Source: Gammaproteobacteria bacterium
Lineage (GTDB): Bacteria; Pseudomonadota; Gammaproteobacteria; Steroidobacterales; Woeseiaceae
Length of the DNA stretch: 5,421 nt
Direction of reading: 5' to 3'
NCBI GenBank assembly: GCA_003645495.1
Contig: QNFK01000165.1
Coordinates: forward strand, 1-5,421
Positions 1 through 5,012 of this stretch are shown piece after piece. Made by a program: the position numbers and the translations under genes. The notes under the pieces were generated by a model. It ran no database searches. It saw only the letters and a list, made by a program, of their open reading frames with translations, and was not told the DNA's origin. The first letter of the stretch is position 1; every line of letters starts with the position of its first letter.

Positions 1-666
1 AAATTGCAGGAACGCATACGTCCTGAAGTGGCCGAGATGCTGCGTAAGGCGATTCAGCTTGATCCGGCGGATCGTTACAAGAATGCGATCGAGCGGTACG
101 CCGCGTTCGCGGAGTTACAAAGTAGGGCGCGAAAGCAAAGACGGGCATCGAAACGCAATGGCAGCAAGAAAACGGCGAAACCCGGTTCTTCCTGGCGGCA
201 ATTACAGTGGCGTGAGTTTCAACGCCAGTTTCGTGCCGAGCTGGATACCCGACACCAGTGCCGACGTTGCGAGGGACCGGTCGCCGAGAGTATGAAGGCT
301 TGCCCCTGGTGCGGGTTCGACAATCCGGCGCGCGGGGCGACGACACGAATGCCGGCGCATTGCCCGCGCTGTGAACGCGGCGTCAAGATTGACTGGAATT
401 ATTGCGCCTGGTGTTACGGGCCGGGTTTCGAAGCCGAAACGACACGGCGCTATTCGGACAAACGCTATGTAAGCAAATGTTCCAATACCCGTTGCAAACA
501 ACCGCTGATGCCCTTCATGCGCTATTGCCCATGGTGTCGCAGCAAAGTTAAACGACCCTGGAAAATTCCCGGTAGCAAGCATAAGTGCAAGGCGTGTAAC
601 TGGGGCATCGTTAAAGAGTATTGGAATTTTTGTGCCTGGTGCAGAGAGCCGGTAAAGCGAACCTAA
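1..666 (+). CDS. Ser/Thr protein kinase, C-terminal fragment with four tandem zinc ribbons (5' end outside window)
   Basis: The frame is open from the first base and ends at TAA 664-666, so the start and most of the catalytic domain lie upstream. The first ~35 visible residues (PEVAEMLRKAIQLDPADRY, then an amphipathic helix) resemble kinase subdomain XI, the last helix of eukaryotic-like Ser/Thr kinases, where the Arg of the DPxxRY motif is conserved. A very basic, probably disordered linker follows (about visible residues 40-70). The rest is four cysteine modules of the form C-x2-C-x10-C-x2-C, the second knuckle always CPWC or CAWC. These should bind one zinc each and act in the cytoplasm as a docking or sensing tail. 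A PP2C phosphatase gene starts 24 bp downstream, which supports the kinase reading. The fragment alone could also be read as a TPR-like helix, so the kinase assignment depends on the unseen upstream part. The zinc ribbons are certain as motifs; their ligand is not known. Confidence 0.75.
   Translation, partial: KLQERIRPEVAEMLRKAIQLDPADRYKNAIERYAAFAELQSRARKQRRASKRNGSKKTAKPGSSWRQLQWREFQRQFRAELDTRHQCRRCEGPVAESMKACPWCGFDNPARGATTRMPAHCPRCERGVKIDWNYCAWCYGPGFEAETTRRYSDKRYVSKCSNTRCKQPLMPFMRYCPWCRSKVKRPWKIPGSKHKCKACNWGIVKEYWNFCAWCREPVKRT
259..642 (+). repeat. Four tandem CxxC zinc-ribbon modules within the kinase tail
   Basis: Cysteine codon pairs start at 259/268 and 301/310 (module 1), 361/370 and 403/412 (module 2), 478/493 and 526/535 (module 3), and 586/595 and 631/640 (module 4). 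Between the two knuckles there are 10, 10, 10 and 11 residues. Module 3 has a first knuckle of C-x4-C instead of C-x2-C. The second knuckle is CPWC, CAWC, CPWC, CAWC, and aromatic residues precede it in modules 2-4 (NYC, RYC, NFC). The regular spacing and shared Trp indicate internal duplication of one ribbon unit, possibly as two double zinc ribbons. Confidence 0.85.
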
Positions 667-690
667 AGGATTTACGAAAGAAACAAACAT

Positions 691-1545
691 ATGGACGGAC
701 TGGTTGACGATATCATTCTGCTCGACGGCGCAACGGCGCCGCAGCAGCTTGATGTGCAAATCGGTGGAGGTTCAATGATTGCTTATACCTGTCCCGCGCC
801 CGACAAAGAGACCGAGAACGAGGATAGCGTCGCTGCAATTCCGTATGGACCGGATGCGGTCGTTCTGGTTGTCGCGGATGGCGCAGGTGGTCTTCCGGCA
901 GGTCGACGCGCATCACAAACGGCTATACACGCGTTGCGGGACTCATTGAACAACGCAATGGAAGAAACAATGCTGTTGCGTACTGCGATTCTGAACGGTA
1001 TCGATGCGGCGAACCAGGCAGTCCTGGCATTAGCGAACGGATCAGCGACAACGATGACCGTCGTCACGATAGAAGCGCTGATTCTGCGCACCTATCAGAT
1101 CGGGGATTCAGAGGCGATGGTGGTTGGCCAGCGCGGGCGCATCAAATCACAAACAATGGCGCATTCACCGACCGGGTTTGCAGTTGAAGCAGGCTTTCTT
1201 GATCAACGGGCTGCTTTGCACCATGAGGAACGCCACCTGGTATCCAATTTCATTGGCACTATCGACATGCGCATCGATTTAGCCGCAGAAATCAAGCTCA
1301 GCCCACGCGATACAGTCCTGCTTGCAAGCGATGGTCTCACCGACAACATCCATATTCATGAGATCACCGAAATAATTCGCAAAGGACCCCTGTCGAAAGC
1401 CATCGATGCAATGACGGGCCTGGCAAAAAGAAGAATGACGATTGAAACCATGCATCAGCCGAGCAAGCCGGACGACCTGTCGGTGATACTTTATCGTAAG
1501 CCTTATCGAACCATTCGCGGCAACTTCGTTCCTGTACGTTCCTAA
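691..1545 (+). CDS. PP2C-family (PPM) protein Ser/Thr phosphatase
   Basis: A 284-residue protein with the PP2C motifs in order: NED at 43-45, VADGAGG at 61-67, GSATTMT at 117-123 in place of the usual GTT-type strand, IGDS at 137-140, SDGLTD at 213-218 and PDDLSVI at 260-266. The acidic residues that bind the two Mn/Mg ions in this family (D45, D63, D214, D261 or D262) are present, so it should be an active metal-dependent phosphatase. There is no signal peptide or membrane segment, so it is cytoplasmic. It lies 24 bp after the kinase gene and is presumably co-transcribed; the natural job is to reverse that kinase's phosphorylation. Two starts are possible. ATG 691 has only a distant AAAGGA. 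ATG 775 has GGTGGAGG four bases upstream and would remove 28 residues, leaving the whole phosphatase core. The longer form is kept because homologues, as I recall them, carry sequence before the Gly-Gly strand; this is a moderate preference. Confidence 0.88.
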   Translation: MDGLVDDIILLDGATAPQQLDVQIGGGSMIAYTCPAPDKETENEDSVAAIPYGPDAVVLVVADGAGGLPAGRRASQTAIHALRDSLNNAMEETMLLRTAILNGIDAANQAVLALANGSATTMTVVTIEALILRTYQIGDSEAMVVGQRGRIKSQTMAHSPTGFAVEAGFLDQRAALHHEERHLVSNFIGTIDMRIDLAAEIKLSPRDTVLLASDGLTDNIHIHEITEIIRKGPLSKAIDAMTGLAKRRMTIETMHQPSKPDDLSVILYRKPYRTIRGNFVPVRS

Positions 1546-1572
1546 GCTCTGGAACATATGTACTTCCATTGA

Positions 1573-1618
1573 GACAGCCGCTCCTACAGATACGCGCAAA
1601 TCTGTAGGAGCGGCTGTC
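1573..1618. repeat. Perfect 18-bp inverted repeat, REPIN/REP-like (GTAGGAGCGGCT family)
   Basis: The left arm, GACAGCCGCTCCTACAGA (1573-1590), is the exact reverse complement of the right arm, TCTGTAGGAGCGGCTGTC (1601-1618), around a 10-base spacer. GTAGGAGCGGCT is the core of a widespread gammaproteobacterial REP class; two copies facing each other make a REPIN or BIME-like unit. It sits between two convergent genes, where such elements are common. As RNA it would form a very stable hairpin in either direction, so it may also limit read-through or protect 3' ends. Neither side has the U-run of a classical intrinsic terminator. Confidence 0.8.
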
Positions 1619-1737
1619 TAAACTATTGTGATAAATTGCAGTGCGCAGAAAAATACGAGAGCGAAGACGCCGCGAATGCCATGCCGCAAGAAAATTTATG
1701 GATTGACCGAACTATGAATCCACAACGCTTGGTCCTA

Positions 1738-3114
1738 TTAGGACAAACCCTTTTGCACCGGCAAAACTACCCGCACGAGCAACCCACCGCCCACACGATT
1801 CTCAGCAGCTATTCTTCCACCATTCATGCGCACAGCGCGTTCAGCAATGGCCAACCCCAGACCGGTGCCGTGATCGCGATCTGACTCCGCAGATTTTCTC
1901 GTTCTGAAAAATGGTTCGAAAAGTTCTGCCAGATCGTCTTCGTCTACACCCGGGCCGTGATCTGCGACTTCCACTATTGCTTCACCATCTTTCTGCTCCA
2001 GGCTGATTGAAACGTCACTGTTTGGTGGACTGTGCCTGACTGCATTTCGCAATATGTTTTCAATTGCGCTGACCAGTGCGCCGGGGTAACCGCAAATCGA
2101 TGGTGATGCGCCAATATCTGAAGATACAGACACTCCCGAGATACCCTCAGCCTTGCATTCATAGTTGACGTTTTCAACGACCTCGCTAATCAGCTCATCC
2201 AGTTTGACTGACTCCGGGTCCTGGTGCGGGGCGACGTCAAGTTTCGTATAACTCAGGATCTGGCCGATCAGGCTGTCCAGCCGTTCTGCTTCAACATCCA
2301 GTCTGTCGAATTCCGGTAGGTCCCCGGCCTGCCTTTTCGCAAGTTCAACGGCGACCCGCATGCGCGCGAGCGGGGAACGAAGTTCATGCGAGATATTTCT
2401 CGAAAGCTCAGTTTGTTGCAGGGCGGCACGCTGCAGCTTCTCCGCCATCGAGTCAAACTCACGACCGAGCATGCCAACTTCATCGCGCCGCTTGCCGATC
2501 GAATCTGCCACGCGCACGTTTAGATCGCCGTCCGCCAGTGCAATCGTTGCATCGCGAAGTTTGCGCACTGGTCTGGAGATGGCGCTCGCCAATGCGTAGG
2601 ACACCAGGCCGCTGGCCAGCAATGCGAAGATCAGCAGCAACAAACGGGCATCCGTGCTGCCAAGGACCGCGTCCGGGATTCGTGAAGGCATTACAAAAAA
2701 AGTGTAGGTATCGCCGCTCGTCGTAACCAATTGTGGAGCCGGCCGCGCACGGCGCAGATTTACCGGTTCATCGAGGTTACGTCGATCGTCGTGCTCGTGT
2801 TGTCTGTGGCGTCGAAACCCTCTTGCTATCCAGGGTGGAACACGTCGTTCAAGAATATCTTGACCGCGCTGGTCAAGGACAAAAATAGTTACGGCCTGGG
2901 ATTGCGGAAAATCTTTTAGCCAACTGGCGAGTCCTTCACGTCCACCAGCGTCGAGTGCTGCGCTTGCATCGAGCATTGAATCACCAAGCTCAAAACTTTC
3001 CATGGTGTCGCGCATACGCTCCGCGTACCAGAAACCACCGATCGCGGCCGCACCGATCGTGATGCCGATGATTAACCAGAAAGACAAAAAGAACCGTACA
3101 AAAAGACTTTTCAT
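1738..3114 (-). CDS. cpxA: CpxA-type envelope-stress sensor histidine kinase
   Basis: A 458-residue inner-membrane sensor kinase (E. coli CpxA has 457). Order: transmembrane segment ~7-29, periplasmic loop ~30-155, transmembrane segment ~157-179, HAMP linker from the ISRP motif at ~180 to ~232, then the kinase core. The H-box is SHELRSPLARM with phospho-accepting His243. The N-box is ENILRNAVRHS (352-362), the G1 box DHGPGV (385-390), the F-box FEPFFRT (399-405) and the G2 box HGTGLGLAIA (415-424). All catalytic motifs are intact. The H-box region is close to the CpxA sequence as I remember it. The start ATG lies 30 bp after the response-regulator stop, with AAGG upstream, so the two genes form one operon. 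The periplasmic loop has an unusual stretch rich in His, Arg and Asp (residues 101-112). The CpxA label is strongly supported by the CpxR-like partner and the divergent CpxP-like gene; signal specificity is inferred. Confidence 0.88.
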   Translation of the reverse strand: MKSLFVRFFLSFWLIIGITIGAAAIGGFWYAERMRDTMESFELGDSMLDASAALDAGGREGLASWLKDFPQSQAVTIFVLDQRGQDILERRVPPWIARGFRRHRQHEHDDRRNLDEPVNLRRARPAPQLVTTSGDTYTFFVMPSRIPDAVLGSTDARLLLLIFALLASGLVSYALASAISRPVRKLRDATIALADGDLNVRVADSIGKRRDEVGMLGREFDSMAEKLQRAALQQTELSRNISHELRSPLARMRVAVELAKRQAGDLPEFDRLDVEAERLDSLIGQILSYTKLDVAPHQDPESVKLDELISEVVENVNYECKAEGISGVSVSSDIGASPSICGYPGALVSAIENILRNAVRHSPPNSDVSISLEQKDGEAIVEVADHGPGVDEDDLAELFEPFFRTRKSAESDRDHGTGLGLAIAERAVRMNGGRIAAENRVGGGLLVRVVLPVQKGLS

Positions 3115-3144
3115 GATCAGTATTGCCTTGTTTGCCAGCCCGGA

Positions 3145-3846
3145 CTAACTGCCAGGGACCAGCAAATAGCCGATGCCGCGTTGATTCTGAATCGTGTCGT
3201 TCCTGTTGCCGGCGCGTTCCAGCTTGCCGCGCAAATTGCTGATGTGGGTGTCGATGCTGCGGTCATAGGGCAGTAGCCGACGACCAAGCGCACGCTCACT
3301 GAGCTGTTCCTTGCTGACAACTTCGCCCGGCACTTCAAGCAGGAATTTTAGAATTTCAAATTCTGTGCCGGTGAGTGTCAATTCCTTGCCGTCAACCATC
3401 GCAACCCTTGTGCGAACGTTCAGGTCGATGCCGCCCAGCGACAATTGCTGAACATTGCTGTGGTCGTTCCTCGCCCGGCGCAGGATTGCTTTGATGCGGG
3501 CGGTCAGCTCTCTCGGGTTAAACGGTTTGGCGAGGTAGTCATCGGCGCCAAACTCCAGCCCGATGATGCGATCAATATCGTCGCCACGCGCCGTAAGCAT
3601 GATCACGGGAACATTGCTTTTTTGCCGGATCTTCTTCAGTACATCAAGGCCGCTGATGCCCGGCAGCATGATGTCGAGAATCAACAAGTCAAAGCCGCCC
3701 TTCTCAAACGCTGCGAGCCCGTTCTCACCCGTATGACTGGCAGACAATGTCAGGTGATCCGCTGCAAGAAAGTCCTGCAGCATCGCGCCCAGCTCCTGGT
3801 CGTCGTCGATCAGAAGGATGTTGGTGGTTTTTGCGTGGCCGGTCAT
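3145..3846 (-). CDS. cpxR: CpxR-type OmpR-family response regulator
   Basis: A 233-residue two-domain regulator (E. coli CpxR has 232). The receiver domain covers ~7-122, with the acidic triad D14-D16, phospho-acceptor D58 (in LLILDIMLP), Thr85 (MLTARG) and Lys107 (AKPFN). The winged-helix DNA-binding domain covers ~135-232, including LTGTEFEIL, the LGRRLLPYDRSIDTHISNL recognition region and a closing RGIGYLLVPGS. The recognition region closely resembles that of CpxR, more than OmpR or PhoB. It should be phosphorylated by the adjacent sensor and regulate envelope-stress genes, including the divergent CpxP-like gene. The chosen start is ATG 3846. The frame stays open to a TTG at 3861 that would add five residues (MILST), but homologues begin close to the first beta strand, and neither start has a strong ribosome-binding site. 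Confidence 0.92.
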   Translation of the reverse strand: MTGHAKTTNILLIDDDQELGAMLQDFLAADHLTLSASHTGENGLAAFEKGGFDLLILDIMLPGISGLDVLKKIRQKSNVPVIMLTARGDDIDRIIGLEFGADDYLAKPFNPRELTARIKAILRRARNDHSNVQQLSLGGIDLNVRTRVAMVDGKELTLTGTEFEILKFLLEVPGEVVSKEQLSERALGRRLLPYDRSIDTHISNLRGKLERAGNRNDTIQNQRGIGYLLVPGS

Positions 3847-4045
3847 CGTACTTAATATCAATCTCGTGGTGCCGGATTACATCGTCCGCCAAAGCGTCAG
3901 GCCGCGCAACGGCAGGCGTGTGTTCCTTGACAATTCTTGGCAGTGCCCGTGGCTATGCTGACGTTTGTAGTCAACCGAAGCAGTATTCTTTTGCCATGAC
4001 AACTACAACCACTTCGCAACCACTAAGGCAAACAGAGGTAACAAC
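3847..4045. promoter_or_regulatory. Divergent control region between cpxR and the cpxP-like gene
   Basis: This 199-bp gap must hold the promoters of both the regulator/sensor operon (leftward) and the cpxP-like gene (rightward). In known Cpx loci the matching region carries CpxR boxes of the form GTAAA-N5-GTAAA. No exact GTAAA or TTTAC occurs here on either strand; the nearest match is a lone GTAAT (as ATTAC at 3876-3880). Either the binding motif has diverged in this lineage or control differs. A ribosome-binding site AGAGGT (4034-4039) serves the rightward gene. I see no convincing leftward promoter. Confidence 0.55.
3927..3959 (+). promoter_or_regulatory. Weak candidate promoter for the cpxP-like gene
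   Basis: A perfect -35 hexamer TTGACA (3927-3932) is followed by TATGCT (3954-3959), but the 21-base spacer is well above the usual 16-18. No better -10 sits at the normal distance. An over-long spacer could suit an activator-dependent promoter, as expected for a CpxR target, but this is a guess. A second possible -10, TATTCT (3984-3989), has no recognisable -35. Confidence 0.2.
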
Positions 4046-4561
4046 ATGACCAGGAAATTATTAACGACTTTGACGATAGTGGCGATTTTCGCCGGCGCAA
4101 CCGCCGTCATCGCAAAACAACACCCGGATGCAGGTGGCGATCGCGACCGGCATCGTAGCCACGAGGGTATGCGGCCTGACTTTTCCGGCGATCCCGAGCG
4201 CATGGTGGAGATGATGGGGCGTCATCTTGATCTCGATGAAACGCAATCGCAGACTATCAGCAACATATTGCTGGCAGCGAAGCCTGAAGGTGACTCGTTG
4301 CGTGAACGTAGCCGTGCGAATCACGAAGCATTGCGCGCGCTTGATGTGAATGACGCAAATTACAACGCAGCCTTGCAGGATCTGTCGGCGGATAGTGGCC
4401 AGCTGGAGGCAGAAAGGACGCTCTTGCGTGGCAGGGTTCGTGGCGAAATTCATGCTGTCCTGACAGCTGAACAACAGCAAAAAATGGCCGACCGTATTGG
4501 CAGGAAAGGATCGCATCGCCGACACCAGGGAGGCGATGAATTATCCAACCAGGAGACATGA
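4046..4561 (+). CDS. Periplasmic CpxP/Spy-family stress protein
   Basis: A 171-residue protein (E. coli CpxP and Spy are about 160-166). Residues 1-23 form a Sec signal peptide: basic TRK, a hydrophobic core, and probable cleavage after VIA. The mature protein is predicted to be mostly helical and highly charged. It carries the two hallmarks of the family, LTxxQ-like motifs: LDLDETQ at 61-67 (degenerate, with an extra residue and Asp for Thr) and LTAEQQ at 139-144 (canonical). Family members form cradle-shaped dimers that hold unfolded periplasmic proteins; CpxP also damps CpxA signalling. Its position divergent from cpxR, separated only by the shared control region, matches cpxP. A short His/Asp/Arg-rich stretch directly after the signal peptide (24-40) and a His/Arg tail near the C-terminus could bind metal, as in the related ZraP and CnrX proteins. 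AGAGGT seven bases before the ATG supports the start. CpxP function is inferred from motifs and context, since sequence identity in this family is low. Confidence 0.85.
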   Translation: MTRKLLTTLTIVAIFAGATAVIAKQHPDAGGDRDRHRSHEGMRPDFSGDPERMVEMMGRHLDLDETQSQTISNILLAAKPEGDSLRERSRANHEALRALDVNDANYNAALQDLSADSGQLEAERTLLRGRVRGEIHAVLTAEQQQKMADRIGRKGSHRRHQGGDELSNQET

Positions 4562-4794
4562 CAAGCCGCTAAAAAACCGATCCGGCAGATGGTTCTGATC
4601 TACCCCCGAACAGAGCTGTTTTGTCGGGTCGGTTGCTGCTATGTAAAGTTGGTTGGCGGCACTGGCATGCGGCGCCGGCCCGGTTCGTTTGCTGACGATT
4701 TCAGATCGATATTTCGATTCACAATATAATTAATAAAAACAAATAGATAGGCATGATTTCTCTATGGCCAATCAAGCCTGATAAAGCTAATTAC

Positions 4795-4816
4795 CGACAG
4801 CTCATTTAAGCTGTTG
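4795..4816. repeat. Short hairpin-forming inverted repeat
   Basis: CGACAGCT (4795-4802) pairs with AGCTGTTG (4809-4816), with one G-U pair, around a six-base loop. The inner six base pairs are perfect. There is no U-run after it on either strand, so it is not a standard terminator. It may be an operator or chance. Confidence 0.35.
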
Positions 4817-4892
4817 CGACAGTGGCCCTGCCGTATTATGGTCATACTCATTCCGGTCGCAGGTGATAGGCGCAAACTGTGGTAACTCAGAT

Positions 4893-4921
4893 GGAACTTA
4901 ACGTTACCAATGCTTATCCAA
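4893..4921 (+). promoter_or_regulatory. Candidate sigma-E (RpoE-type) promoter upstream of the lipoprotein gene
   Basis: GGAACTT (4893-4899) equals the well-known -35 consensus of the extracytoplasmic stress sigma factor RpoE. A 16-base spacer leads to ATCCAA (4916-4921), four of six matches to the -10 consensus GTCTAA. Spacing is ideal. Transcription would start near 4927-4930 and leave a leader of about 85 bases before the lipoprotein ATG at 5013. The -35 sits between the arms of the TGGTAAC/GTTACCA dyad, which could be an overlapping operator. This is based on motif matching by eye only. Confidence 0.4.
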
Positions 4922-5012
4922 TCAAACATAAGGTGGCCGCGACCCGGCATTCTGTAGCTTTGCGCCGGCGTCGATTTTGGATGAACAAGCAGTTAATGAA
5001 GGCGGTAAGTCG

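Larger units (their letters stand above)
4562..5012. other. 451-bp intergenic region with small dyads and promoter-like elements
   Basis: No gene of normal size is supported here on either strand. Just after the cpxP-like stop, AACCGATCC (4575-4583) can pair with GGGTCGGTT (4626-4634) with one G-U pair; this encloses CCCGA/TCGGG, but no U-run follows, so termination is uncertain. An AT-rich patch at about 4706-4750 contains an exact TATAAT (4725-4730) with no matching -35 on the + strand. A small hairpin lies at 4795-4816, and the dyad TGGTAAC/GTTACCA (4880-4886, 4903-4909) brackets a sigma-E-like -35. A lone GTAAA at 4643-4647 is not paired with a second copy. Confidence 0.5.

Noticed and set aside
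202..759. Minus-strand open frame of 185 codons opposite the kinase tail
   Set aside because: It lies opposite a frame with clear zinc-ribbon motifs, shows no recognisable domain and runs into the start of the phosphatase gene.
1573..1618. Intrinsic transcription terminator for the converging operons
   Set aside because: The stem is strong but no U-run follows on either strand; the arm sequence fits a REP family better. A role in stopping transcription is not excluded.
1636..1884. Plus-strand open frame of 82 codons between the repeat and the sensor gene
   Set aside because: More than half of it is antisense to the sensor kinase's conserved ATP-binding end; it has no clear ribosome-binding site or recognisable motif.
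3445..3855. Plus-strand open frame of 136 codons opposite the response regulator
   Set aside because: It is the shadow of the receiver-domain coding sequence, whose catalytic residues are all intact on the other strand.
4061..4525. Minus-strand open frame of 154 codons opposite the cpxP-like gene
   Set aside because: The plus strand has a signal peptide, a ribosome-binding site and LTxxQ motifs; the minus frame has none of these.
4762..4950. Minus-strand open frame of 62 codons in the intergenic region
   Set aside because: No family resemblance and no good ribosome-binding site; length is within chance expectation.
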